The notes: generated by a model from the sequence alone, not told the origin. A stretch of 33,391 bases of DNA from Ilumatobacter sp. (GCA_018666235.1 JABJAB010000074.1:1-33391); one strand, 5' to 3'. Positions 23,758 to 31,745 are shown, counted from the first letter of the stretch. Translations and numbers: made by a program.

Positions 23758-24522
23758 ATGTCTGAATTGGTTCACGCGGTGATCGTCGATGATGTCGCCA
23801 CGATCACGCTCGACTCACAGCACAACCGCAATGCACTCTCGAAGCCCTTGCTCGACCAGCTACACGCTGGGATCGACGCCGCGGAGGAAGCCCAAGCCCG
23901 AGCCATCGTGCTCCGTCACGAAGGGCCGGCGTTCTGCGCCGGCGCCGACCTGAAGGAACGATCCGACGGCCCGCCGGACTCCGGACCGATGGTACGAGCC
24001 CTCAAACGCTTGATGGACACAGAGCGGCCGACGATTGCTGCAGTCGATGGTGCCGTGCGGGCCGGCGGGATCGGGCTGATGGCATCCTGCGATCTCGTCG
24101 TCGTGCACAGCACCACGACGTTTGCGCTGACCGAGGTGCGCATCGGCGTCGCCGCAGCCATCATCTCGGTCCCCATTCTGCGGCGCGTGCCGCCCGGCAA
24201 GATCGCGGCAGCGATGTTGACCGGTGAGCAGTTCGGTGCGGATGAAGCCCGAACGATTGGCTTGGTCACTCATGTCACTGACAATGTTGCGACATCCGTT
24301 GCTGCGTTGGTGGACGGCATCAAGGCCGGCGCACCCCGGGCCGTTCGCGAGACCAAGGCGCTGCTCCACTCAGTTCCGACGATGGACCGCGACACGGCGT
24401 TCGCCGCAATGGAGGGTCTGTCGAATGAGCTGTTCCAAGGACCCGACGCGAAGATCGGCATGCAGGCGTTCCGCGAGAAGCGACGACCCACCTGGGTCCT
24501 GAGCGAATCTGACCAAACGTGA
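23758..24522 (+). CDS. Enoyl-CoA hydratase/isomerase family protein
   Basis: A 254-residue crotonase-fold protein. VATITLDSQHNRNALSKPLLDQL, LRHEGPAFCAGADLKERSD (oxyanion loop) and AVDGAVRAGGIGLMASCDLVV are family landmarks. In the catalytic region FALTEVRIGVAAAIISVPILRRV the second Glu is present (TEVRIG). The position of the first Glu (GGxxE in rat hydratase) is Gly, as in several subgroups such as methylglutaconyl-CoA hydratase-like proteins. It may therefore hydrate a branched or unusual acyl-CoA rather than a simple enoyl-CoA. The stop overlaps the next gene by GTGA. It starts a plus-strand group of acyl-CoA genes. Confidence 0.9.
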   Translation: MSELVHAVIVDDVATITLDSQHNRNALSKPLLDQLHAGIDAAEEAQARAIVLRHEGPAFCAGADLKERSDGPPDSGPMVRALKRLMDTERPTIAAVDGAVRAGGIGLMASCDLVVVHSTTTFALTEVRIGVAAAIISVPILRRVPPGKIAAAMLTGEQFGADEARTIGLVTHVTDNVATSVAALVDGIKAGAPRAVRETKALLHSVPTMDRDTAFAAMEGLSNELFQGPDAKIGMQAFREKRRPTWVLSESDQT

Positions 24523-25391
24523 CGCATTCGGCGCCCGAGACCATCCGTGTCGCTACCGGTGACAACCAGTTCATTGTCGCGGACCACTGGCCGGGAGACG
24601 CCACGCCCGTGATCCTCGCCCACGGCGGCGGCCAAACCCGGCACTCGTGGGGTGGCACAGCCGCAACCCTCGCGGCCAAGGGACATCGCGTGGCGTCGAT
24701 TGACCTGCGCGGGCACGGCGATTCAACCTGGGCACCTGACGGCGACTATTCGATGGGCGCGTACTGCGGTGATGCACTGCGCATTGCCGAGTGGATTCGC
24801 CACGACAACCCGACGACGCGCATCGCCTGGGTCGGGGCATCGCTCGGCGGGATGACCGGACTCCACGTCATCGACGCTGCTCCTGCGTGGTTCTCGTCGC
24901 TGACGCTGGTCGACATCACCCCTCGGCCCGCCGCGAAGGGCGTCAGCCGCATCCTCGAGTTCATGGCCGCCAAGGCGGACGAGGGTTTTGTAGACCTCGA
25001 GGAAGCCGCTGATGCGATCGCCGAGTACCAGCCACATCGACCGCGACCCAAGGATCTGTCGGGCCTCGCCAAGAACCTCCGACTCGGCGATGACGGACGC
25101 TGGCGATGGCACTGGGATCCGGCTTTCCTTGACGTCCGATCAGGCACCAACTCAGAACACGCCCGCGACCGTCATCATGACGAACTTGAGATGATCGCTC
25201 GAAGAATCACGATGCCGACGATGTTGGTCCGTGGACGACTCTCGGACCTGGTGACGCAAGACGAGGTTGACGAGTTCCTCAAGATGGTCCCGCACGCGCG
25301 TTATGTCGACGTCAAAGATGCCGCTCACATGATCGCCGGCGACAAGAACGACGTGTTCACTGACGCCGTTGTCGAGTTCCTCGACGGGTGA
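24519..25391 (+). CDS. Alpha/beta hydrolase
   Basis: A 290-residue hydrolase from GTG 24519, coupled to the preceding gene. The HG oxyanion region is ILAHGGGQTRHSW, then VASIDLRGHGDS. The nucleophile elbow is GASLG with Ser108. The C-terminal MLVRGRLSDLVTQDEV gives the acid, and DAAHMIAGD gives the His (His270). The pattern matches the hydrolase group that includes epoxide hydrolases and acyl-ester or thioester hydrolases. The start of the cap domain (ITPRPAAKGVSRILEFM) is typical of these. The last codons and stop form the first unit of a 23-base tandem repeat. Cotranscription with acyl-CoA genes suggests a thioester or ester substrate; this is inference. Confidence 0.9.
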   Translation: MTHSAPETIRVATGDNQFIVADHWPGDATPVILAHGGGQTRHSWGGTAATLAAKGHRVASIDLRGHGDSTWAPDGDYSMGAYCGDALRIAEWIRHDNPTTRIAWVGASLGGMTGLHVIDAAPAWFSSLTLVDITPRPAAKGVSRILEFMAAKADEGFVDLEEAADAIAEYQPHRPRPKDLSGLAKNLRLGDDGRWRWHWDPAFLDVRSGTNSEHARDRHHDELEMIARRITMPTMLVRGRLSDLVTQDEVDEFLKMVPHARYVDVKDAAHMIAGDKNDVFTDAVVEFLDG

Positions 25392-25447
25392 CAGCCGAGT
25401 TCCTCGACGGGTGACAGCCGAGTTCATCGACGGGTGACAGCCGAGTT
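25374..25447. repeat. 23-bp tandem repeat (3.2 copies) spanning a gene end
   Basis: Three head-to-tail 23-base units start at 25374, 25397 and 25420, followed by 5 bases of a fourth. Units 1 and 2 are identical; unit 3 differs by one base (C to A at its seventh base). Unit 1 contains the last five sense codons' end and the stop of the hydrolase gene, so units 2 and 3 are duplicated gene tail lying between it and the acyl-CoA synthetase gene. Confidence 0.95.
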
Positions 25448-25481
25448 TCGCAATGCAGAACCGTCGTGCGAGAATGGTCTC

Positions 25482-27308
25482 ATGACCACTGTCACCAGCC
25501 AGGATCTCCACGACCGCATTGCCGGACAGAACCTCCCGAAGCGGTTTCTGCAGAACGTCGAGCGCAATGGCGACATCGAAGTCCTCAACTGGAAGGCCGC
25601 GGACGGCTCGTGGGCATCCAAGACCCTGAACGAGATGGCTGCTGACGTCGCTCGTCTGACCGCTGCGCTCAAAGACCTCGGCGTGGCTCGCGGCGACAAG
25701 GTCGTCATGATGATTCGCAACCGCCAAGAGTTCCACGCCCTCGACACCGCCGTGCTCTTCTGCGGCGCCACCCCGGTGTCGATCTACAACTCCTCGGCTC
25801 CCGATCAAATCCAGTACCTGATCAACGACTGCGGCGCCTCGGTCGCGATTCTCGAAGACAGCGGCTTTCTGGAGCGCTTCGAGTCGGTGCGCGAAAAGAT
25901 TCCAACGATCAAGCACATCGCCCTGATCGAAACCACGGACGAGACACCCGACGACGTGTTGCGCTATAGCGACTTGATTGCGTTCGAGCCGGTCGACCTC
26001 GCGGTGGAGGCACAAACCGCCACGCTCGATGACGTCGCCACCATCATCTACACCTCCGGCACGACCGGCCCACCAAAGGGCGTCATGCTCAGCCACAGCA
26101 ACGTGGCGTGGACACTTGAGTCCGTTGGCCAGTCGATGCGCGACCAGACCGACATCGAAGACTTCGCAGGCAAGCGTCACGTTTCGTATCTGCCCATGGC
26201 CCACGTGATGGAGCGTCTCCTCGGTCACTACTACATGCTTGACTTCGCCACGAAGGTTTACTGCTGCCCGGAAACCTCGCAGATGCCGGCGATGGTCCGT
26301 GAGAGCAAGCCGAACGTCTTCATCGGCGTTCCCCGCGTCTGGGAAAAGATGTACGCCGGCGTCACGGCCGCGATTTCGGCCGATCCTGAAAAGGAGCAGC
26401 AATTCAACGACGCAATCGCTGCTGCGACACCGATCATGGAGAAAATGACTCAGGGAGAGGCAACCGAGGAAGAAGTCGCCACCTGGAACTTCCTGGATGA
26501 GGTCGGCTTCAAAGCCGTCCGCGGTCTGATTGGCCTCGACGAGGTCGAGATCGGCATCTCCGGCGCTGCACCCATCCCCGCCGAGATCCTCGAGTGGTTC
26601 CGCACCATTGGTGTGCCGCTGAGCGAGGGCTACGGCATGAGCGAAACCACTGCGGTGCTCTCCTGGTCGGCTGCAGCGAAGCCTGGCTACGTCGGCCAGG
26701 CCGCAGTCGGCGTCGAGATGAAGATTGCCGACGACGGTGAGGTTCTCGCACGGGGCGGCAACATGTTCGAGGGGTACCTCGGGCTTCCCGACAAGACAGC
26801 GGAGTCGATCGACGACGACGGTTGGGTCCACACGGGCGACATCGGAATCATGGATGACGAGGGCTACCTCAAGATCGTTGATCGCAAGAAGGAACTGATC
26901 ATCACTGCGGGCGGCAAGAACATCAGCCCGGCGAACCTCGAAGCGGCACTCAAGATGATCCCGCTGGTGGGGCAAGCGTGTGCCATCGGCGAGCAGAAGC
27001 CATTTGTCGCTGCGCTGGTCGTCCTCGATCCAGATGCATCGGCGGCGTGGGCAACTGAGCACGGTGTGCAGGGCGATGCCGCCACGACGGCAGCACTGGC
27101 GGAGAATCCCGACGTGATTGCCGAAGTCAATGCCGGCCTCGTCGAAGCGATGGCAGACTTCAACAACGCCGAGGCCGTCAAGAAGGTCAAGGTGCTGGGC
27201 GATGAATGGATGCCGGACACCGACCTGCTGACGCCGACCTCAAAGCTCAAGCGGCGCGGTGTCCTCGCAGCGTTCGCCGCAGAGATCGACTCGCTGTACG
27301 CGAAATAG
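25482..27308 (+). CDS. Long-chain acyl-CoA synthetase (AMP-binding, FadD15-like)
   Basis: A 608-residue adenylate-forming enzyme activating fatty acids to acyl-CoA. The phosphate loop is IIYTSGTTGPPKGVMLSHSN and the A5 region is GYGMSETTA. DDDGWVHTGDIGIMDDEGYLKIVDRKKELIITAGGKNISPANLE contains the ATP-binding Asp and hinge. The catalytic C-terminal Lys lies in LTPTSKLKRRGV. Length and layout resemble mycobacterial FadD15-type long-chain synthetases. The ATG at 25482 is chosen; the open frame upstream only reads the repeat. GAGAAT ending 6 bases before the ATG may be a -10 box. It could be transcribed with the hydrolase and hydratase genes or on its own. Confidence 0.95.
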   Translation: MTTVTSQDLHDRIAGQNLPKRFLQNVERNGDIEVLNWKAADGSWASKTLNEMAADVARLTAALKDLGVARGDKVVMMIRNRQEFHALDTAVLFCGATPVSIYNSSAPDQIQYLINDCGASVAILEDSGFLERFESVREKIPTIKHIALIETTDETPDDVLRYSDLIAFEPVDLAVEAQTATLDDVATIIYTSGTTGPPKGVMLSHSNVAWTLESVGQSMRDQTDIEDFAGKRHVSYLPMAHVMERLLGHYYMLDFATKVYCCPETSQMPAMVRESKPNVFIGVPRVWEKMYAGVTAAISADPEKEQQFNDAIAAATPIMEKMTQGEATEEEVATWNFLDEVGFKAVRGLIGLDEVEIGISGAAPIPAEILEWFRTIGVPLSEGYGMSETTAVLSWSAAAKPGYVGQAAVGVEMKIADDGEVLARGGNMFEGYLGLPDKTAESIDDDGWVHTGDIGIMDDEGYLKIVDRKKELIITAGGKNISPANLEAALKMIPLVGQACAIGEQKPFVAALVVLDPDASAAWATEHGVQGDAATTAALAENPDVIAEVNAGLVEAMADFNNAEAVKKVKVLGDEWMPDTDLLTPTSKLKRRGVLAAFAAEIDSLYAK

Positions 27309-27311
27309 CAA

Positions 27312-27998
27312 TCAGTTCTTGATCAGCCGATAGCCAACGCCACGGGCGGTGACGATCAACTTCGGATCGTCGGGATGTTCCTCGACTTTGACGCGCAGTC
27401 GGCGAACGTGCGCGTCGACCAACCGCGAGTCGCCGAGGTATTCGTACCCCCAGACACGCTCGAGCAGTTGATCGCGCGAGAGCACAGCGCCAGCATGGTC
27501 GGCGAACTCACACAGCAATCGGAACTCAGTCTTGGTGAGGCTGAGCTCCGCGCCGCCCTTCAACACAATGCCCTGCTCCCGCAGCAACTCGATGTCACCG
27601 AAGACCGACGCCGCCGACGCCGTTGTCGCTCCTTGCAGGTGCACGCGGCGGAGGAGCGCGCGAATGCGCGCAGCCAGTTCCTTCGGCACCACCGGTTTGG
27701 TCACGTAGTCGTCGGCGCCCGCTTCGAGCCCAGCCACCATGTCCACGGTGTCGGTTTGGGCCGTGATGATGATGATCGGGACAATGCTCTTCAGACGCAG
27801 TGCTCGACACACCTCGAAGCCCGACATGTCGGGCAAGCGGAGGTCGAGGAGCACCAAGTCAGTGGATGCCACGTCGAATGCGGCCAGACCGTCCTGACCA
27901 TTGGCGGCTTGGCGAACCGAATAGCCCTCGTCTTCGAGCGCGAGAGACAGCGCCAACCGAATCGCGTCGTCGTCTTCGATAAACAGCAACGATTCCAT
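27312..27998 (-). CDS. OmpR/PhoB-family response regulator (MtrA-like)
   Basis: A 228-residue two-component regulator. The receiver domain begins MESLLFIEDDDAIR. Phospho-acceptor Asp52 lies in LVLLDLRLPDMSG, the Thr/Ala switch in IIIITAQ, and Lys101 in YVTKPV. The C-terminal winged helix runs from SLTKTEFRLLCEFADHAGAVLSRDQLLERVWGYEYLGDSRLVDAHVRRLRVKVE to TARGVGYRLI. ATG 27998 is chosen because it opens the receiver exactly; an upstream in-frame start at 28022 would add an unsupported octapeptide. It is divergent from a histidine kinase gene, which is probably its partner, and a TAGTGT box lies 10 bases upstream. Confidence 0.95.
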   Translation of the reverse strand: MESLLFIEDDDAIRLALSLALEDEGYSVRQAANGQDGLAAFDVASTDLVLLDLRLPDMSGFEVCRALRLKSIVPIIIITAQTDTVDMVAGLEAGADDYVTKPVVPKELAARIRALLRRVHLQGATTASAASVFGDIELLREQGIVLKGGAELSLTKTEFRLLCEFADHAGAVLSRDQLLERVWGYEYLGDSRLVDAHVRRLRVKVEEHPDDPKLIVTARGVGYRLIKN

Positions 27999-28066
27999 GT
28001 ACGTTCGGACACTACACCGCACCGCGTTCCCCGAGGTGAGGCCAGGTTTTCGGGGGTTCGATCTTT

Positions 28067-28134
28067 GTTACAGAAATCGCACACATCCCGAATAGGTCTG
28101 TCACACGCGAGGCGCATTGTTGTATCTGTTCACG
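28067..28134. promoter_or_regulatory. Three TCTGT(n)AC-like motifs between regulator and kinase genes
   Basis: Within the 239-base divergent gap (27999-28237) the word TCTGTCAC occurs at 28097-28104. TCTGTTCAC occurs at 28125-28133, 28 bases further on. The inverted relative GTTACAGA lies at 28067-28074. Such a cluster would suit autoregulation by the adjacent response regulator. The assignment rests only on repetition and location. Confidence 0.35.
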
Positions 28135-28139
28135 CTGCC

Positions 28140-28176
28140 CCGGTGAGACACCTTCCTCCCCCTGGTGTCTCACCGG
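28140..28176. repeat. 13-bp perfect inverted repeat upstream of the histidine kinase
   Basis: CCGGTGAGACACC (28140-28152) and GGTGTCTCACCGG (28164-28176) are perfect reverse complements around an 11-base pyrimidine loop. It lies 61 bases before the kinase GTG in the divergent gap. As RNA it would be a very stable leader hairpin; as DNA it is a large operator-like palindrome. No uridine tract follows, so a simple terminator is unlikely. Confidence 0.85.
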
Positions 28177-28237
28177 CAGCGCGTGAATCCCGCCGCTCGT
28201 ACCATTTCGGACTGGCAACCCTGCAACACTTCGTTTC

Positions 28238-29620
28238 GTGGCTCGGCAACGCTCTCTCCGCCTCCGCACCCGCGTCACGCTGTTCTTCGCACTGATTGCC
28301 CTGTTCGCCGGATCGGTCCTCATCGGAGTCACCTACGGATTTGCGCGGAGCAACCTCTTGGCCCGAGAGGACTCGTCGGCCCGCGACCAAGCCATCGTCA
28401 ATGCGAGTCAAGTCCGCGAGGAATACACCGCAGCTCCGGGCCAGATCGGCAGCTTTTTTGACGCCGATCTCCGCACCGCGGACGGTGGGTTCGCCAGTTT
28501 GCTTGCCGCTGACACCTCAACGCAGATTGCCGGTTCGGACACTCGCGTTCGGATCGACGACTACCCGGCCAGCCTCGTCGACACCGTCCGCAGGGGCGGC
28601 AACGGGCGCCAGTACGCCGTCATCAACGGGGAGGACTACGTCGTCGTCGGGTTGTACATTGGCGCACACGACGCGGCCTATTTCGAGGCATTCCCACTCA
28701 GTGACACCGAGCGCACGCTGCGTTCGATCCTCACCGCGCTGGCTCTCGGCGGCCTCGGTGGCCTGATACTGGCTTCCCTCTTCGGTTTCTCGACGAGCCG
28801 CCGATTGCTCCGCCCGCTCAGCCGCGTTGCTGACGCCGCGGAGGACATCGCGTCTGGCGGGCTGGACACCCGTCTTGTTGAAGAGTCCGACCCCGACCTG
28901 GACCGTTTGGCGGGCTCATTCAACGACATGGCCGATGCCGTCCAAACACGCATCGAACGAGAGGCCCGTTTTGCCTCCGACGTCAGCCATGAGCTGCGAT
29001 CACCGATCACTGCTCTGACTGCGGCCGTTGAAGTAATGGACGGCCGCCGGGAAGAAGTTCCGGAGCGAACTCGCCAGGCGCTCGACGTCGTGGTCGGTCA
29101 GGTGCGACGATTCGACAGCATGGTGATCGACCTTCTCGAACTCTCGCGGCTCGACGCGGGCGCTACCGACATGAATGTCGAGCGCCTCGACATCGTCGAC
29201 CTGACCCGTCGAATCGCCGGACGGTACGGCGCTCCGGACGTGCCGATCAGTGTTGCACCACGAACTCGACGCGAGGTGTCGATCGACAAGGTGCGCTACG
29301 AACGAATCGTCGGCAACCTCATCGAAAACGCCAAGAATCATGGAGGTGGAGCTGTCGAGATTCAGATCGAACCCGCCCGGGACAAACGCATCCGCATCGC
29401 CGTCATCGACGACGGCCCCGGTGTCGCGCAAGGAGAGCGCGAGCGGATCTTCGAGCGTTTCGCGCGCGGGAGCGCTGCTCGGCACCGGATCGGCACCGGA
29501 CTCGGACTCGCCCTGGTCGCCGAGCACAGCTCTGCAATGGGCGGGCGCGCCTGGGTTGAGGACGGCAAGTTCGGTGGCGCTCGCTTTGTGGTTGAACTCC
29601 CGATGGCGGTCGACGCGTGA
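28238..29620 (+). CDS. Sensor histidine kinase (HAMP, HisKA, HATPase), MtrB-like
   Basis: A 460-residue membrane kinase from GTG 28238. One transmembrane helix is near residues 14-35 (VTLFFALIALFAGSVLIGVTYG). An extracytoplasmic sensor of about 120 residues follows, and a second helix lies near 165-187 (ILTALALGGLGGLILASLFGF). The HAMP linker is SRRLLRPLSRVADAAEDIASGGLDTRL. The phospho-accepting His lies in FASDVSHELRSPITAL, the N box in NLIENAKNHGGG, G1 in DDGPGV, and the F and G2 boxes in RFARGS and GTGLGLALV. The length, HAMP wording and following GerMN lipoprotein recall the mycobacterial MtrB-LpqB pair. The stop overlaps the next start (GTGA). Confidence 0.94.
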   Translation: MARQRSLRLRTRVTLFFALIALFAGSVLIGVTYGFARSNLLAREDSSARDQAIVNASQVREEYTAAPGQIGSFFDADLRTADGGFASLLAADTSTQIAGSDTRVRIDDYPASLVDTVRRGGNGRQYAVINGEDYVVVGLYIGAHDAAYFEAFPLSDTERTLRSILTALALGGLGGLILASLFGFSTSRRLLRPLSRVADAAEDIASGGLDTRLVEESDPDLDRLAGSFNDMADAVQTRIEREARFASDVSHELRSPITALTAAVEVMDGRREEVPERTRQALDVVVGQVRRFDSMVIDLLELSRLDAGATDMNVERLDIVDLTRRIAGRYGAPDVPISVAPRTRREVSIDKVRYERIVGNLIENAKNHGGGAVEIQIEPARDKRIRIAVIDDGPGVAQGERERIFERFARGSAARHRIGTGLGLALVAEHSSAMGGRAWVEDGKFGGARFVVELPMAVDA

Positions 29621-30354
29621 GGCCGTCGACGCGGACCTTGCTTGCAGCGCTTGCGACACAAGCGTTGGCAGTCGTCGCGGTCTCGTGCGGAGTGCCGACC
29701 GGCGATGCCACGTTTCAGGACATCGATGGTGACGTGCTCGGCGGGCTGAACGATCCAACCACAACCACAACCACAACCACAACCACAACCACAACCACGC
29801 TCGCGCCGCAGGCCCCTGACCCTGCGTTGGAGACCACCACAACTGTGCCTGTCACCGATCCGCCACCGCCTGCGGCGATGGTGACCGTCTACTTCATCAG
29901 TCGCGGGCTACTTTCTCCTGCGACATCCGAGGTCGATCCGTCGTACGGGCTCAACGAACTCGTTGTCCTCCTCGAAGACGGACCTCCCGACGACAGCGTC
30001 GGCGAGCGGCTGCAATCGTTCGTCGAGCCCGGCCTCATCGTCGGCACACCGACCAGCGAAAGTGGCATCATCCAAGTCGAGCTGGACGGCGAGGAATTCA
30101 ACGCAATCGCCCTGCGCAATCAGCGCGAGGCGCTCGCACAGATCGTCGTGACACTGCTCCAAAATACGCCAGCCGTCGGCCAGGTCTCTTTTACCATCGA
30201 CGACCAGATCGTGTTGATTCCCACCGATAGCGGGTCCCAGGAAGCTGCATCCGTCGACGACTTCAACCGACTCCTGGGCGCGCCCCGATTGCCAAACGGC
30301 ATCCCCGGCGAGCTCGTTGATCCGGTGAATGTCACGACCAGCATTCCCCAATAG
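29617..30354 (+). CDS. GerMN-domain lipoprotein with poly-Thr linker (LpqB-like)
   Basis: A 245-residue protein from GTG 29617. A signal peptide of 23 residues ends in VAVSC, so Cys24 should be lipidated and anchor the protein outside the membrane. Then comes a low-complexity linker with 14 consecutive threonines encoded by an ACAACC repeat. The GerMN-like domain spans about residues 86-215: MVTVYFISRGLLSPATSEV, LNELVVLLEDGP, IIQVELDGEEFNAI and LAQIVVTLLQNTPAVGQVSFTIDDQIVLIP. LpqB proteins of actinobacteria carry this domain and act with MtrB, but they are longer and end in a beta-propeller that is absent here. It is translationally coupled to the kinase and could modulate its sensing. Confidence 0.88.
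   Translation: MRPSTRTLLAALATQALAVVAVSCGVPTGDATFQDIDGDVLGGLNDPTTTTTTTTTTTTTTLAPQAPDPALETTTTVPVTDPPPPAAMVTVYFISRGLLSPATSEVDPSYGLNELVVLLEDGPPDDSVGERLQSFVEPGLIVGTPTSESGIIQVELDGEEFNAIALRNQREALAQIVVTLLQNTPAVGQVSFTIDDQIVLIPTDSGSQEAASVDDFNRLLGAPRLPNGIPGELVDPVNVTTSIPQ
29755..29798 (+). repeat. Hexanucleotide microsatellite (ACAACC)6 inside the lipoprotein gene
   Basis: Six perfect ACAACC units at 29761-29796 are flanked by partial units on both sides and encode a run of threonines in the linker. Loss or gain of a unit changes the linker by two residues without shifting the frame. Confidence 0.95.
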
Positions 30355-30364
30355 GCCGCACCGA

Positions 30365-31252
30365 TCAGTACCCGAGTCGCTCGACTCGTTCGGGTTTGCG
30401 CTGCCAATCCTTGTCGACCTTCACCCTCAGTTCGAGGTAGACACCTTCGGGCATCTGCTTACGGGCAAGCTCGCCGGCACGCTTCAAGATGGCTCCGCCC
30501 TTGCCGATGACCATCCCCTTTTGGCTGTCGCGTTCGACGAGAATGTTGACGCGGATCCGAGGCCATTCCCATTCCACGACTTCCGTCGCGATCGAATACG
30601 GCAGTTCGTCGTGGGTCACCGCGAGCAGTTGCTCACGGACGAGCTCTGCAACCCAACGTTCCTCGGGCAGATCGGAGATCTCGTCATTGGGGAAGTACTG
30701 CGGGCCTTCCGGAAGTGTGCTGGCAAGATGATCAACGAGAGGGCCAATGCCCTCACCCGTCTTGGCCGAGACCGGGAAATATTCTTTCGCACCCAATTGG
30801 CTGGCCGCTTGGAGCATCGCAAGCACCTGCTGTGGTTTGGCAATGTCGGTCTTGTTGACGATGACGGTCGAAGCTGACATGTCGAGATGATCGGCAACCC
30901 ACTTGTCGCCCTTACCGAACTGCATTGTGGCGTCAAGCACCAGACACGTCGCATCAACGTCTTTCGTGCTGTCGAGCGCCGTTGCATTCACTCGCTCGCC
31001 GAGCGCTGTGACTGGCTTGTGCAGCCCCGGCGTATCGACGAACACCAGCTGGCTGGTCGGCCTCGTGAGCACGCCCATGATGCGATGCCGTGTGGTCTGA
31101 GGCTTGTCGGAGACAATGCTGATCTTGCGTCCGCAGATGGCATTCACCAACGACGATTTCCCGACGTTGGGTCGCCCGACGAACGTGACGAAGCCCGACG
31201 TGTAGCCGTCCGAATTCACTGGCGCATCAGGGCTGGTCGTTTCGTCGGTCAC
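30365..31252 (-). CDS. era: GTPase Era
   Basis: A GTPase of 295 residues from GTG 31252; an in-frame GTG at 31276 would reach into the divergent promoter gap. It assists 16S rRNA maturation and 30S assembly. G1 is GRPNVGKSS, G3 DTPGLHKP, G4 NKTD and G5 SAK. DKPQTTRHRIMGV forms the switch region. The C-terminal KH domain contains ILVERDSQKGMVIGKGGAILKRAGELARKQM and VYLELRVKVDKDWQRKPE. The stop lies 10 bases from the convergent lipoprotein gene. In many actinobacteria era sits next to recO; here they are 12 kb apart. Confidence 0.96.
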   Translation of the reverse strand: MTDETTSPDAPVNSDGYTSGFVTFVGRPNVGKSSLVNAICGRKISIVSDKPQTTRHRIMGVLTRPTSQLVFVDTPGLHKPVTALGERVNATALDSTKDVDATCLVLDATMQFGKGDKWVADHLDMSASTVIVNKTDIAKPQQVLAMLQAASQLGAKEYFPVSAKTGEGIGPLVDHLASTLPEGPQYFPNDEISDLPEERWVAELVREQLLAVTHDELPYSIATEVVEWEWPRIRVNILVERDSQKGMVIGKGGAILKRAGELARKQMPEGVYLELRVKVDKDWQRKPERVERLGY

Positions 31253-31278
31253 GCCACCAGTCTGCCAACCTCTCACCT

Positions 31279-31734
31279 ATGACGCGCATGATCAACGGCA
31301 TCGATGAGATGAAGACCCTTGTCGGCGAGCACCTGGGCTGGTCTCCGTACACGGAGATCACCCAGGAACAAGTCCAGCAGTTCGCCGAGGCAACCGGCGA
31401 CCACCAGTGGATACACATCGACGTTGAACGTGCCAAAGCCGGGCCCTTCGGCGGCCCGATCGCTCACGGCTATCTGACGTTGTCACTTGGCCCCATGCTG
31501 TCGCCACAGGTCTTCGGCGTGTCGGGCGTTGCGATGGGCGTCAACTATGGGGCCGGCAAGATTCGATTCCCGTCGCCCGTTCCCGTGGGCGCCAAGGTTC
31601 GGCTCGGCATCACGCTTGTCGCTGTCGACGACATCCCGGGTGGCGCTCAGGTAACGCAGCAATTCGTGTTCGAATGCGAAGGTTCCGAGAAACCCTCGTG
31701 TGTCGCGGAAGTCATCTTCCGGTACTACGTCTGA
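31279..31734 (+). CDS. MaoC-like (R)-specific enoyl-CoA hydratase
   Basis: A 151-residue hot-dog-fold protein. The hydratase 2 motif FAEATGDHQWIHIDVERAKAGPFGGPIAHGYLTLSL carries the catalytic Asp and His (ATGDHxxIHxD). VNYGAGKIRFPSPVPVGAKVRLG and QFVFECEGSEKPSCVAEVIFRYY complete the fold. It matches the stand-alone Nodulation-N/MaoC group acting on acyl-CoA thioesters. It lies 11 bases before an acyl-CoA synthetase gene and is probably cotranscribed with it. Confidence 0.93.
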   Translation: MTRMINGIDEMKTLVGEHLGWSPYTEITQEQVQQFAEATGDHQWIHIDVERAKAGPFGGPIAHGYLTLSLGPMLSPQVFGVSGVAMGVNYGAGKIRFPSPVPVGAKVRLGITLVAVDDIPGGAQVTQQFVFECEGSEKPSCVAEVIFRYYV

Positions 31735-31745
31735 TCAAGACGCCC

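Noticed and set aside
25374..25447. CRISPR-like repeats
   Set aside because: The units are directly adjacent without spacers and derive from a gene end.
25152..27062. 636-codon open frame antisense to the acyl-CoA synthetase gene
   Set aside because: It mirrors a gene with clear AMP-binding motifs; long antisense frames are expected at this GC content and the translation matches no family.
28140..28176. Rho-independent terminator
   Set aside because: No uridine run follows on either strand and it lies in the leader of a gene rather than after one.
29000..29842. Minus-strand frame with a Trp-Leu repeat
   Set aside because: It is the complement of the threonine hexamer tract inside a clear lipoprotein gene.
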